Source: G032773895 sp965248935
GTDB lineage: Bacteria; Pseudomonadota; Gammaproteobacteria; Pseudomonadales; Cellvibrionaceae
Assembly (NCBI GenBank): GCA_965248935.1
Contig: OZ252214.1
Span: forward strand, 4,154,001-4,218,000
Direction of reading: 5' to 3'
DNA length: 64,000 nucleotides
The position numbers and the translations under genes are program-made. Within the stretch, counting starts at the first letter, position 1. The number at the start of each line of letters is the position of its first letter. The notes under the pieces are model-generated. The model was not told where the DNA came from, did no database searches, and worked only from the letters and a program-made list of their open reading frames with translations. Shown here in pieces: positions 32,701 through 42,101 of this stretch.

Positions 32701-33833
32701 ACCTTTACGGTGTTGTTTCAAAAAAGAAAAACCAGTTGGATCTTGAGGCTTTTAGCACCTCAGGGACACTGGTGCCTCTAAAGTCGCTCAAGCCTACTTA
32801 CCTCGAAGACTTATTCCGTCATGTAGTGGTTCAAACCGCTTTTCCCGGTCAGTCAATTTTTGAATGTGGTAGTTACGATCAGCAGCATATATTTGTTCAA
32901 CATGGAAAGCTTTTACTTGAATACCCCTCTGGTTACAAAGAAATTGTTGACGCGCGTACGGCTCAATTAGCGGTTGTTCATGAGCAGCCTCGCCCTTGTC
33001 GAGCCATTGCCATGACAGACTGTTCCCTATTAAGAATTGACAGTGAACAGCTTGACCGGACCCTTAGTTGGAGTCAAATAGCTGAATATTTGATGTCTGA
33101 AATAGCCTTGCAAAGGGATTTAGACGAGGATGTTGAATGGATGCAAACGGTACTAAACTCTAACCTCTTTTTTAAAGTGCCCCCGGTTAATGCTGAGCAG
33201 ATATTCTTTCGATTGACGCCCATGGTCGTGGATGAAGGTGAAGTGATACTTCGCCAGGGTGAAATTGGTGATTGCTGTTATTTTATTAAAGAAGGTACTG
33301 CGGAAGTTCAGGTGTGTGAAGAAGATAGCCCTACTTGCTATAAGATTGCGGATATTGGTATTGGCTGGTGTTTTGGGGAGGATGCATTGGTGAATCAAAC
33401 GGTTCGCAATGCCACGGTTAAAATGAGTTCCGATGGCGTATTAATGCGTTTGGAAAAAAGTGACTTTTTATTGCTTCTTAACCCACCTTCTGTGGAAGAA
33501 GTGACGGAAAAAGAGGCGAGTCAACTGAGCGACTCGCCAATTTATGTGGACGTTCGATCTGAAGACGAATACTCCCTTGGTCATATCGCCTTTTCTGCCA
33601 ATATCCCCCTGAACTTAATGGGCCTCAAAAAGCGTTTACTGTCTCCAGAAAAGCTGTATATCTGTTACTGCGATACAGGCAAACGAAGCCAAGCGGCAGC
33701 CTATTTACTGGGTAAGCAGGGTTACAATGTGATGGCTTTAAAAGGGGGGTATATTGGCGCAGGTATGAGTAGCCAGTTGGTGGAAGAAGAGGGGCATATT
33801 CTTCGAGGAGGAGAACTCTCCTCCACTAATTAG
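32697..33833 (+). CDS. Double cNMP-binding domain protein with C-terminal rhodanese
   Basis: A 378-aa cytoplasmic protein: a first CAP_ED-like beta-barrel (about 40-125), a second better conserved one (about 150-260; EGEVILRQGEIGDCCYFIKEGTAEV, IGWCFGEDALVNQTVRNATV) and a rhodanese domain (about 275-370; VDVRSEDEYSLGHIAFSANIP, active-site loop YCDTGKRS with catalytic Cys). No DNA-binding domain is present, so it is not a CRP-type regulator. It is coupled to the PLP enzyme and probably links a nucleotide or redox signal to sulfur transfer. The operon ends in a convergent arrangement with the next gene. Confidence 0.88.
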   Translation: MNLYGVVSKKKNQLDLEAFSTSGTLVPLKSLKPTYLEDLFRHVVVQTAFPGQSIFECGSYDQQHIFVQHGKLLLEYPSGYKEIVDARTAQLAVVHEQPRPCRAIAMTDCSLLRIDSEQLDRTLSWSQIAEYLMSEIALQRDLDEDVEWMQTVLNSNLFFKVPPVNAEQIFFRLTPMVVDEGEVILRQGEIGDCCYFIKEGTAEVQVCEEDSPTCYKIADIGIGWCFGEDALVNQTVRNATVKMSSDGVLMRLEKSDFLLLLNPPSVEEVTEKEASQLSDSPIYVDVRSEDEYSLGHIAFSANIPLNLMGLKKRLLSPEKLYICYCDTGKRSQAAAYLLGKQGYNVMALKGGYIGAGMSSQLVEEEGHILRGGELSSTN

Positions 33834-33854
33834 GGTTGTTTAATTAGAATTGTT

Positions 33855-34757
33855 CTAATTGGGCCAGTCGTCGCTTACGACCATTATCCTGCATCGCTCT
33901 TTGTGGCATCCTTGCGAGCTAACCGAGCATAAATAAGGGGTTTGAATACGAGTTGATGCTGGTTTGAGTTGACTGCCCTCTTGACAGAGTAGCCAACAGC
34001 TTCGATGCAAGGGCACTGCGTTCCACGCCCTTGAGTTTAACGTCTCCTCCAGCTCGCTTTTTCTAACCCAGTAACCAGACACAATTTCTGGATTGCAATC
34101 GCTGGGGCAATACTCACTTTTTCCTAGTACGGAATTGTTTGATAACTTGATAAAAAGCTGGCCCTGTATCAAGTGGTGAATACGTATTTGCTTTGGGTCT
34201 ACATTGTAGGTTTTGAGTAAAGGGATGCATTCTTGCTGTTGGCTAAGGGTGAGTTGGTGATCCCTCATGTGTTTTAATTTTAGGTCTAACCTGTCTCGGC
34301 TATTTGGCCCAACCCAGCTTGACCAGTTTTGACTGTCTCCTTGATACTTGTCGCTTAATAAAAAGAACTTTACCGCAGTTTCGAGGTGAATAACGGTTCC
34401 GTCTTGGTCTCTCAGTAAGAAATCAAATTCTCCAAGAGTTGATCGAGAAGTGTTCACCTGTAAGTTTTTTGTGATCAGTTCGTACGGAAATACGCCAGCT
34501 CGGTATGCCACAGTGCAAAGAAACTCAATCAAAGCTTCATAATAGAGCCCAATACGAGTAAATTTGTGCGGCTGAATGCTCTGAGTGATATCGAGTTTGG
34601 CGATACTTTCTAGCCATGCGGTAAGGTCTGCTCTATCTATCGCCTCAAAATGCCCTAAACTGCCTATAAGCAATGGGGAATGAGTGATCGAGGCTAAGTG
34701 AGCGATAGCGGGATTGTTAAGCAAATCTAGCGATTGAATCATAAGGCTAGCGGGCAT
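33855..34757 (-). CDS. DUF1853 family protein
   Basis: A 300-aa protein with the DUF1853 signature: ALIEFLC, NLQVNTSRSTLGEFDFLL, HLETAVKFFLL, WVGPNSRDRLDLKLKHMRDHQLTLS. The arrangement of Glu/Asp and Lys residues (GEFDFLL, HLETAVKF) is reminiscent of PD-(D/E)XK nucleases, but no activity is established. It runs divergently from the NAD kinase gene, whose leader it overlaps slightly. Two starts are possible (34757 or 34742). Confidence 0.85.
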   Translation of the reverse strand: MPASLMIQSLDLLNNPAIAHLASITHSPLLIGSLGHFEAIDRADLTAWLESIAKLDITQSIQPHKFTRIGLYYEALIEFLCTVAYRAGVFPYELITKNLQVNTSRSTLGEFDFLLRDQDGTVIHLETAVKFFLLSDKYQGDSQNWSSWVGPNSRDRLDLKLKHMRDHQLTLSQQQECIPLLKTYNVDPKQIRIHHLIQGQLFIKLSNNSVLGKSEYCPSDCNPEIVSGYWVRKSELEETLNSRAWNAVPLHRSCWLLCQEGSQLKPASTRIQTPYLCSVSSQGCHKERCRIMVVSDDWPN

Positions 34758-34802
34758 TTTCTAACGGCAAACAATAATAACAGTTTTTACTGGAACCCTC
34801 CT

Positions 34803-35684
34803 ATGAGTGAGTTTAAATGTATTGGTTTAATTGGACGGCTTGGTAGTCAACATACCCAATATTCGTTACGGCGGCTGGTGAACTTTCTGGAGAAGCAAAA
34901 GGTCAATATCCTGCTTGATGAAGAAACATCCGCAGCGTTACCCAATACCACATTGAAAATTGAATCTCGCAGTAAGCTTTCAGAAAAGTGTGACCTTATT
35001 ATTGTTGTGGGTGGTGATGGTAGCCTGCTTGGTGCTGCGCGTATATGTGCTGGTCACCCTGTCAAAATTTTAGGAATTAACCGGGGGCGTCTGGGGTTTC
35101 TAACCGATATTAGCCCCGACGAAATAGAGTATAAGGTCGGAGAAGTGTTAGATGGTGAGTACATTCATGAGGAACGTTATTTATTAACCTCCGAGGTCTT
35201 TCGTGGTGATGAACTTATCTCCAAAGATGTGGCTTTGAATGACGTGGTGGTTCACCCAGGCAAATTCATACGAATGATCGACTTTGAATTATTTATCGAT
35301 GACGAATTTGTTTATAGGCAGCGGTCAGACGGTTTAATTGTTTCTTCTCCCACCGGCTCGACAGCCTATGCCTTAAGTTGTGGTGGGCCTATCGTTGACC
35401 CAAAGCTTAATGCGATGGTACTGGCGCCTATGAACCCCCATACCTTGACTAGTCGGCCAATAGTCGTATCGGGAGATTACGTTGTTAAGCTTGTTATTGG
35501 TAAAGAAAACAATTTAAACCCTCATGTTTCATGTGATGGACAAACTCATGTTGTATCGCAACCAGCAGATGAAATAATAGTGAGAAAATCAAACCGAAAA
35601 TTACAACTTATCCACCCAGTTGGGCATAACTTTTACGAGACATGCCGTACAAAACTAGGCTGGGCCAGTCAATCTACAAATTGA
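34803..35684 (+). CDS. nadK: NAD kinase
   Basis: A 293-aa enzyme phosphorylating NAD to NADP with ATP. VVGGDGSLLGAAR (GGDG motif with the catalytic Asp, about 68-80), NRGRLGFLTDI, the dinucleotide-binding DGLIVSSPTGSTAYALSCGGPIVDP, and PHTLTSRPIVV are all present. ATG 34803 matches the family N-terminus (FKCIGLIGR); a longer frame to 34734 overlaps the divergent gene and lacks conservation. Confidence 0.96.
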   Translation: MSEFKCIGLIGRLGSQHTQYSLRRLVNFLEKQKVNILLDEETSAALPNTTLKIESRSKLSEKCDLIIVVGGDGSLLGAARICAGHPVKILGINRGRLGFLTDISPDEIEYKVGEVLDGEYIHEERYLLTSEVFRGDELISKDVALNDVVVHPGKFIRMIDFELFIDDEFVYRQRSDGLIVSSPTGSTAYALSCGGPIVDPKLNAMVLAPMNPHTLTSRPIVVSGDYVVKLVIGKENNLNPHVSCDGQTHVVSQPADEIIVRKSNRKLQLIHPVGHNFYETCRTKLGWASQSTN

Positions 35685-35700
35685 GTATTCGGGTAATTCG

Positions 35701-36675
35701 TTGATCTATGACGGTTTTGACATTATTGGTGACGTACATGGTTGCGCCAATACACTCGAAAAGCTTCTGCAAAAACTTGGTTACGAGAAATGCGGAGGTG
35801 TTTATACGCATCCTTCTCGTCAAGCAATCTTTGTTGGGGATGTTGTTGATCGTGGCCCCCATATCCGAGAAGCGCTTCACTTAATTAAAAATATGACGGA
35901 CCATGGTAGTGCACAATGTATTTTGGGTAACCATGAATTTAATCTGCTTTGTTATACCACCCTGGTAGAAAATTCGAGTACTGTAGAAACTGAATTTATT
36001 CGTTCTCATTCTCCACGAAATAATCGGTTAGTTACTGAAACTCTCACGCAATTTGCATCGTTTCCTGAAGAGTGGCGAATGTTTTTGGACTGGTTCTTAA
36101 CGTTGCCACTTTTTTTGGAGTTGGATCGGTGCCGAATTGTACATGCCTGTTGGGATGAATCATTCATAAGTGAATTTAAAAAGCGATACTTATCTAATCG
36201 GATTTCTAAAGAATATTTGATTAAATGCAAAGATAGAAAATCCTTCGAATTTAGATGTGTGGACCGATTAACTCGGGGAACCGATATTCGTTTGCCGGAT
36301 GATCGGATGATTAAAAGTAAAGAGGGAATAGAACGAAATTTTTTTCGTACCAAATTTTGGGCATCAAAACTAAATTACTATAAAGACGTAGTATTTCAAC
36401 CTGACCCTCTTCCTGAAGATTTATTGGAAAAAAAACTAAGTGATAGAGAGAGAGAAAAACTTATCCAATATCGAACTCAAGATATTCCTGTATTTATAGG
36501 CCACTATTGGCTACAAGGGCGACCTAGGCCACTTAAGCATAATGTGGCCTGTTTGGATTATAGTGCTGTTAAATATGGTCGTTTGGTCGCCTACAGGTTT
36601 AACGGAGAGCAAATGCTAAACGAGGAAAACTTTATGTGGGTATATGTAGACCCTGATCAAATAGGGCAGGATTAG
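35701..36675 (+). CDS. Calcineurin-like metallophosphoesterase
   Basis: A 324-aa protein of the Ser/Thr phosphatase/ApaH-like group: FDIIGDVHGC (DxH, 7-11), VFVGDVVDRGP-type segment IFVGDVVDRGP (GDxxDRG, about 42-52), LGNHEFN (GNHE, about 78-82), followed by His residues VHACWD and IGHYWLQG. All metal ligands are visible. The start is a TTG 16 bases after the nadK stop, so they may be cotranscribed. Substrate unknown; relatives act on diadenosine tetraphosphate or phosphoproteins. Confidence 0.85.
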   Translation: MIYDGFDIIGDVHGCANTLEKLLQKLGYEKCGGVYTHPSRQAIFVGDVVDRGPHIREALHLIKNMTDHGSAQCILGNHEFNLLCYTTLVENSSTVETEFIRSHSPRNNRLVTETLTQFASFPEEWRMFLDWFLTLPLFLELDRCRIVHACWDESFISEFKKRYLSNRISKEYLIKCKDRKSFEFRCVDRLTRGTDIRLPDDRMIKSKEGIERNFFRTKFWASKLNYYKDVVFQPDPLPEDLLEKKLSDREREKLIQYRTQDIPVFIGHYWLQGRPRPLKHNVACLDYSAVKYGRLVAYRFNGEQMLNEENFMWVYVDPDQIGQD

Positions 36676-36678
36676 CGA

Positions 36679-37533
36679 ATGGAATGGTTTTGTTACGCCA
36701 AGTTCCCGCTTCATGCGAATTTAAAAACATTGGACACGGCTTTAAATCAGAGAGGCTTGGTACACCGTTTTACCGAAGAAAAAAATGAACAATATTTATG
36801 GCTGTATGATCGATCCTGTGTTTCGGAAGTATACAATGTGATACACACCTTTGCTCAAGGCGGAGTGGTAGTCGAGGAAAATACATTGGATGTGGCGAGA
36901 AATAGCGGTCATGCGGACATACCCTTAGTGGATCAGTTCCTATTAATGCTTGTGAGCGCACCAATAACCGTTTCCATTGTTCTGATGGGCATATGTGGCT
37001 TTTTAGCTGAATGGCTTCTGCCAAGGCAGCTATTGGTTGACACTGTTTTTTTGGTGGAACTTAATCGTGTTTTAGGCTCCGCGCAATTTTGGAAAACTCT
37101 TACCCCTACCTTTATTCACTTCGGGGCATTGCATATTATTTTTAATGCTCTATGGATATGGTTTTTAGGGCGCCACATTGAGCAGAGTTTAAGAAAGGTA
37201 GAGTACATAGGTTTGTTTCTGAGTCTTGCCGTTGCTGCAAATTTAGTTCAATACTCATTTGCGGAACATTCGGTTTTTGGTGGTTTGTCTGGTGTTGTAT
37301 ACGGGTATTTGGGTTTTTGTTTGATTGCCAGAAATTACGTTAAAGCAATATCCGAAGGTATTCAAAAGGGCATCTATATCTTTATGCTCGTATGGTTAAT
37401 ACTTGGCTATACAGGTCTTGTTGATATATTTGTGGCAGGTAGCATAGCAAACTGGAACCATTTGGGTGGTTTACTGAGCGGCCTTCTTTGGGGGTACGTC
37501 TATTTTAAACTTGATGTATTTGAGAAACGTTGA
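36679..37533 (+). CDS. Rhomboid-family intramembrane serine protease
   Basis: A 284-aa membrane protease with an N-terminal cytoplasmic GlpG-like domain (about 1-85) and six membrane helices. The HFGALHIIFNALWIWFLG helix, GGLSGVVYGYLG (catalytic Ser in GxSG, about 206) and NWNHLGGLLSGLLWG (catalytic His, about 261) match the family. Only 3 bases separate it from the phosphoesterase gene. GlpG-like by layout, though I did not compare beyond motifs. Confidence 0.9.
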   Translation: MEWFCYAKFPLHANLKTLDTALNQRGLVHRFTEEKNEQYLWLYDRSCVSEVYNVIHTFAQGGVVVEENTLDVARNSGHADIPLVDQFLLMLVSAPITVSIVLMGICGFLAEWLLPRQLLVDTVFLVELNRVLGSAQFWKTLTPTFIHFGALHIIFNALWIWFLGRHIEQSLRKVEYIGLFLSLAVAANLVQYSFAEHSVFGGLSGVVYGYLGFCLIARNYVKAISEGIQKGIYIFMLVWLILGYTGLVDIFVAGSIANWNHLGGLLSGLLWGYVYFKLDVFEKR

Positions 37534-37539
37534 GAACTT

Positions 37540-37602
37540 GCAGTGACGCTTTTATTGAAGTGACACTATTGTTGCAGTAACACTATTGTTGAAGTAACTA
37601 TT
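37540..37602 (+). repeat. 17-bp tandem repeat x3.7 after the rhomboid stop
   Basis: GCAGTGACGCTTTTATT, GAAGTGACACTATTGTT, GCAGTAACACTATTGTT, GAAGTAACTATT: degenerate copies that fill the whole gap between the rhomboid stop and the next ATG. Confidence 0.9.
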
Positions 37603-37899
37603 ATGTATGTTGATAAAATGTTAGAAGTAGTGACCCACGAAGTCTATAAAAACTTCAAAGTGGCGATAGAAATTGGAAAGTGGCCGGATGGTAATCCGCT
37701 AACCAAAGAACAAAAAGAAATATGTATGCAGGCTATTATTGCCTACGAGGCAAAATTTATTCCAGAGGAGGCGCGAACAGGCTACATTCCTCCTAAGAAA
37801 ACACCCTGTGCATCTAGTAGTAGTGATAATAGTAGTAGTGATAATAATAGTAATGAGAATAAAACTGACGATACAAAACCCATTAAGTGGAGTGAATAG
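37603..37899 (+). CDS. YeaC-like DUF1315 protein
   Basis: A 98-aa cytoplasmic protein with the DUF1315 pattern DKMLEVVTHEVYKNFKVAIEIGKWPDG and LTKEQKEICMQAIIAYEAKF...RTGYIPPKK. Function unknown. The C-terminal 25 residues are a low-complexity Ser/Asp/Asn tail encoded by a microsatellite-like run of AGT/GAT/AAT codons (about 37813-37858) which could vary in length. It sits 6 bases before pepN, suggesting cotranscription. Confidence 0.88.
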   Translation: MYVDKMLEVVTHEVYKNFKVAIEIGKWPDGNPLTKEQKEICMQAIIAYEAKFIPEEARTGYIPPKKTPCASSSSDNSSSDNNSNENKTDDTKPIKWSE

Positions 37900-37904
37900 T
37901 TAAG

Positions 37905-40559
37905 ATGTCTTCTGAGAAGCCCAGTGTTATTTATCTTAAAGATTATCAACCTCCAGAATTTGAAATACGCAAAACACAATTAACTTTTCATTTGGATGAG
38001 GTGCATACTCGTATTGTTTCTGAATTAGAGTTAATTCAATTAGGCGATAACGCGACCCTCAAGTTAGATGGTCAGGAAATGGAACTACTCTCTATTTCCG
38101 TTAATGGAGAAGCTTGGCCTGAAACTCAATTTAACGTGAGTGAAAATCATTTGACGGTAGAGGGTTTGCCAGATAAATGCATATTAAGCTATACAACTCA
38201 AATAGAGCCGCAAAACAATACCTCTTTGGACGGTTTATACAAATCTGGGAAAATGTTTTGTACTCAATGTGAAGCGGAAGGGTTTCGAAAGATTACCTAT
38301 TATCTAGATCGGCCAGATGTATTAAGTGAATTTACCACCACAATTATTGGCGATGCAGAGAAATACCCTATTTTGCTTTCTAATGGCAATAAAATTAGTG
38401 AAGGCAAAAATGATGATGGCACCCACTGGGTCACTTGGAATGATCCTTTCCCTAAACCCTGTTATCTCTTTGCCTTGGTGGCAGGTAATTTAGTGAATAT
38501 TGATGATCACTACACAACCCTTTCGGGGAAAAAGGTATTGCTTCGAATTTTTGTAGAAGAAAAAGACGTTGATAAATGCGACCATGCAATGACCTCGTTA
38601 AAAAATGCAATGAAATGGGATGAAGATGTGTATGGCCGGGAATACGATCTAGATATTTTTATGATTGTGGCCGTTGACGACTTTAATATGGGAGCAATGG
38701 AAAATAAGGGGCTCAATATTTTCAATACCTCCTGTGTTTTGGCTAACGCTAAAACCACAACGGATACAGGCTTTCAACGTGTTGAAGGCGTAGTGGCCCA
38801 CGAATATTTCCACAACTGGTCGGGTAACAGAGTTACTTGCCGTGATTGGTTTCAGCTTAGTTTGAAAGAGGGGTTTACCGTATTCCGCGATTCAGAATTT
38901 TCTGCTGACATGGGGTCCAGAACGGTTAAACGGGTAGAGGATGTTTCTCTTTTAAGATCTATGCAGTACGCTGAAGATGCAGGCCCTATGGCCCACGCAG
39001 TTCGCCCGTCCTCCTTTATTGAAATTTCCAATTTTTATACCTTAACGGTCTATGAGAAAGGCGCTGAAGTTGTTCGAATGATCCATACATTGCTTGGGCC
39101 AGAACTGTTTAGAAAAGGTTCAGACCTGTATTTCGAACGACACGACGGGCAAGCTGTTACCGTCGAAGATTTTGTTGCGGCTATGTCAGACGTCTCCGGG
39201 CGAAACTTTTCACAATTTATGAACTGGTACCATCAAGCTGGTACGCCGCTTCTAAAAGTGGACTCGCAATATCATGCGGAATCAAAAACCTATACCTTAA
39301 ACTTTGAGCAAAGCTGTCGTTCTACAGCGGAGAGCGATGAGAAAAAAACATTTCATATTCCAGTGGCTATGGGCTTATTAGGTGACGCAGGAGCATTGCC
39401 ACTTAAAATTAAAGGGCTGGATACACCGGAAACCTCGGACAATACTAATATCGTGTTAGAGCTAACGGAGCAAAAACAGAGTTTTGTTTTTGAAGGTATT
39501 GAAGAAAAGCCCGTTCCCTCGCTACTGAGAAGCCTGTCTGCTCCGGTTAAATTGAAGTATCACTATAGCCGTGATGATTTATTAAAAATCATAAGCTTGG
39601 ACGAAGACGGTTTTTCTCGATGGGACGCCTGTCAATTATTAATTGTTCAGGTTATTGAAGAAGTCATGAACGCTCTTACTAGTGAGCCGGCTCCCCAAGT
39701 GGATGAAAAACTGCTGCAAGGCTACCAGTCGCTTATCGAAAACCCGACTTTAGACCCCGCCATGGTGGCGCTAATGCTCCAAATACCCTCAGAAGCCTAC
39801 TTGGCAGAACAGCAAGTCCTAGCTGATGTTGACTTAATCCATCACGCTAGGAAGCGCGTAGAGCGCAAGCTAGCCGTATCGTTGACCCCGGCATTAAAAC
39901 AGGTTTATGACTCTCTCAATGTACCCACCGCGTATTCAGTGTCGGCGCAAGATATTGCTCGACGTAGTTTGAAAAATATTGCATTACATTATTTGGTTAT
40001 TCAAGGTGCGCAGGAGAATATCCAACTGTGCGAAGAGCAGTTTAACAATGCGTCTAATATGACGGATGAATTTGCCGCTTTAACGGCCATTGTTCACTCC
40101 CCAAAACAAGCGGCCATAAAGATTAAACAGGAGTTATTAGAACAATTTCTAACAAAGTGGAAACATGAGCCCCTTGTCGTGAATCAATGGTTTAGTGTGC
40201 AGGCTACCAGCCCGTTACCGGGAACAATTGACAGGGTCCGTGAACTTATCAATCACCCTATGTTTGATATAAAGAACCCCAATAAATTACGCTCACTGAT
40301 TGGCGGTTTTGCTATGCGTAACTCTATTAATTTTCACGACAAAAATGGAAGCGGGTATCGATTTCTTGGGGAACAAATTCAGCGACTCAATACTCAAAAC
40401 CCTCAAATAGCGGCGCGAATGTTAACACCCTTAACAAAATGGCGTAAATATGATCAAAACCGGCAAAAGCTAATGTTAGCTGAATTAACTCAATTAGCAG
40501 AATTGCCTTCGTTATCTAACGATGTTTACGAAGTAGTTACGAAAAGCATTAATGGATAA
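37905..40559 (+). CDS. pepN: Aminopeptidase N (M1 family)
   Basis: An 884-aa zinc aminopeptidase that trims N-terminal residues of peptides in the cytoplasm. The exopeptidase motif GAMENKGLN (about 264), the zinc site VVAHEYFHNWSGN with the downstream Glu in LKEGFTVFRDSEF (about 298-325), a Tyr stabiliser in SFIEISNFYTLTVYEKGAEVVRM, and the C-terminal helical domain are present. Length fits E. coli PepN (about 870). Confidence 0.96.
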   Translation: MSSEKPSVIYLKDYQPPEFEIRKTQLTFHLDEVHTRIVSELELIQLGDNATLKLDGQEMELLSISVNGEAWPETQFNVSENHLTVEGLPDKCILSYTTQIEPQNNTSLDGLYKSGKMFCTQCEAEGFRKITYYLDRPDVLSEFTTTIIGDAEKYPILLSNGNKISEGKNDDGTHWVTWNDPFPKPCYLFALVAGNLVNIDDHYTTLSGKKVLLRIFVEEKDVDKCDHAMTSLKNAMKWDEDVYGREYDLDIFMIVAVDDFNMGAMENKGLNIFNTSCVLANAKTTTDTGFQRVEGVVAHEYFHNWSGNRVTCRDWFQLSLKEGFTVFRDSEFSADMGSRTVKRVEDVSLLRSMQYAEDAGPMAHAVRPSSFIEISNFYTLTVYEKGAEVVRMIHTLLGPELFRKGSDLYFERHDGQAVTVEDFVAAMSDVSGRNFSQFMNWYHQAGTPLLKVDSQYHAESKTYTLNFEQSCRSTAESDEKKTFHIPVAMGLLGDAGALPLKIKGLDTPETSDNTNIVLELTEQKQSFVFEGIEEKPVPSLLRSLSAPVKLKYHYSRDDLLKIISLDEDGFSRWDACQLLIVQVIEEVMNALTSEPAPQVDEKLLQGYQSLIENPTLDPAMVALMLQIPSEAYLAEQQVLADVDLIHHARKRVERKLAVSLTPALKQVYDSLNVPTAYSVSAQDIARRSLKNIALHYLVIQGAQENIQLCEEQFNNASNMTDEFAALTAIVHSPKQAAIKIKQELLEQFLTKWKHEPLVVNQWFSVQATSPLPGTIDRVRELINHPMFDIKNPNKLRSLIGGFAMRNSINFHDKNGSGYRFLGEQIQRLNTQNPQIAARMLTPLTKWRKYDQNRQKLMLAELTQLAELPSLSNDVYEVVTKSING

Positions 40560-40583
40560 CCTGTCTTAAAAGCGAGGTGTAAA

Positions 40584-41129
40584 ATGCAGCTAAACAATTC
40601 TTCACGTCAATATGGTGCTGTAGCCATAGCCTTTCACTGGTTATCAGCGATATTAGTTATCGGATTATTTTCTCTTGGTCTATGGATGGAAGATCTTGGC
40701 TATCTCGACCCCTGGTATCGAAAAGCACCAGACCTACATCGAAGTTTTGGCATAGTGTTTGGTATAATACTGGTGGCGAGGTTAATTTGGAAATACTGTC
40801 AGATTAAACCTGAGCCGTGTAAGAATCACTCCAAATGGGAGCGAGTCGTTTCATCTGCGACGCATATTTTACTATATATTACGATGTTTCTTATGGTTCC
40901 AACAGGCTATCTTATTACTACGGCCAAGGGGCAGCCTCTCAGCGTATTTAATACGGTCGATATTCCCGCTTTAGTAACCGGGGTTGATAGGCTGGAAGAT
41001 TATGCAGGAGCGCTTCACTTTTATATTGCTTATTCTCTCGTAACCTTAGCCTTACTCCATGCACTTGCTGCACTGAAGCACCATTTTATTGACCGGGATA
41101 ATACGCTTAAACGTATGATAGGTAAGTAA
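40584..41129 (+). CDS. Cytochrome b561-type membrane protein
   Basis: A 181-aa protein with four membrane helices. Haem-ligand His residues are visible in VAIAFHWLSA, DLHRSFGIVFG, FYIAYSLVTLALLHALAALKHHF. These small cytochromes transfer electrons from quinol to periplasmic acceptors such as superoxide. It precedes a YceI-family gene by about 40 bases; the pairing b561-YceI is common and suggests a shared role involving isoprenoid quinones. Confidence 0.9.
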   Translation: MQLNNSSRQYGAVAIAFHWLSAILVIGLFSLGLWMEDLGYLDPWYRKAPDLHRSFGIVFGIILVARLIWKYCQIKPEPCKNHSKWERVVSSATHILLYITMFLMVPTGYLITTAKGQPLSVFNTVDIPALVTGVDRLEDYAGALHFYIAYSLVTLALLHALAALKHHFIDRDNTLKRMIGK

Positions 41130-41170
41130 TCTAATTTTAATCAAATACACACTGAAATGAGGGGTTGGAA

Positions 41171-41776
41171 ATGGTTAGAAATCGCAAATTAATACAATGG
41201 GGAACGGGAGCATTGGTGCTTGTTGCTTCACTCTTAATGTCTCAAGTTAAAGCGGCAGACTATGTTATTGATACAAAAGGCGCCCATGCTTTTGTTCAAT
41301 TCCGTGTTAAGCATATAGGATATAGCTGGCTATATGGTCGTTTTGACTCTTTTTCTGGAACATTTAGTTACGATGAAAAGGCGCCGGAGAAAAGTAAAGT
41401 GGATGTTGAGGTTGATCTAACCAGCCTTGATAGTAACCACGCAGAACGGGATAAGCACCTACGTTCAGATGAGTATCTGAATGTGGCCAAATACGCTAAA
41501 GCGAAGTTTATCAGTACAAAATATGAAAAAACAGGTGAAAAAACGGGTAAACTTACAGGTAACTTAACCCTTTTTGGCACAACTAAACCCATTATCATAG
41601 ATGTTGAACATATAGGTGCAGGCACCGTGCCCTGGAACCCAAAGGAATATCACATGGGGTTCGAAGGAAGGTCAGTAATCAAGCCTGTTGATTTTGGTTT
41701 GGATATGGCTGCGAAATTAGGCCCTGCTTCTGCGGAGGTTGAGCTTATGCTGACCGTTGAAGGTATTCGTCAGTAA
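41171..41776 (+). CDS. YceI-family periplasmic protein
   Basis: A 201-aa protein with a signal peptide (RKLIQWGTGALVLVASLLMSQVKA) followed by the YceI lipocalin-like barrel: YVIDTKGAHAFVQFRVKHIGYSWLYGRFDSFSGTF, the DSNHAERDKHLRSDEYLNVAKY block, and GNLTLFGTTKPIIID. Such proteins bind polyisoprenoids. ATG 41171 is chosen for the GAGGGG upstream. Followed by a strong terminator. Confidence 0.93.
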   Translation: MVRNRKLIQWGTGALVLVASLLMSQVKAADYVIDTKGAHAFVQFRVKHIGYSWLYGRFDSFSGTFSYDEKAPEKSKVDVEVDLTSLDSNHAERDKHLRSDEYLNVAKYAKAKFISTKYEKTGEKTGKLTGNLTLFGTTKPIIIDVEHIGAGTVPWNPKEYHMGFEGRSVIKPVDFGLDMAAKLGPASAEVELMLTVEGIRQ

Positions 41777-41802
41777 TTCTTACCTAAAAGACGAAATAGT
41801 GG

Positions 41803-41828
41803 AGCCCAGCTTATTGCTGGGCTTTTTT
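41803..41828 (+). terminator. Rho-independent terminator
   Basis: AGCCCAGC-ttatt-GCTGGGCT followed by TTTTT; perfect 8-bp stem. Ends the b561-yceI transcript. Confidence 0.95.
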
Positions 41829-42101
41829 GTCTTCAGCAAGTTAGAAATGGCGAGCATTTATTGGCTATTTGATGTTATAGACTCTGTTTTCATACCTAGA
41901 TTTTATATATTTTTTTGTATTAAAAATTAAAAATTAAGAATACATAGAAATTAGCATCAAACCAGTTGTATGCATTTAATGAACCAAATTAGCACTCTTC
42001 TACAACGTTAGCACCAAATATATGCTAAACCTATAACTAATGGCTCTTTTTTCAAGTGGCTTATGGGGTGTGTAAGAATAACGTTTTTTTTGAGTGTTTC
42101 T

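Noticed and set aside
33842..33860. AATTAGAA-ttg-TTCTAATT hairpin as terminator
   Set aside because: Short, A+T-rich stem overlapping the stop of the convergent gene; too weak to call.
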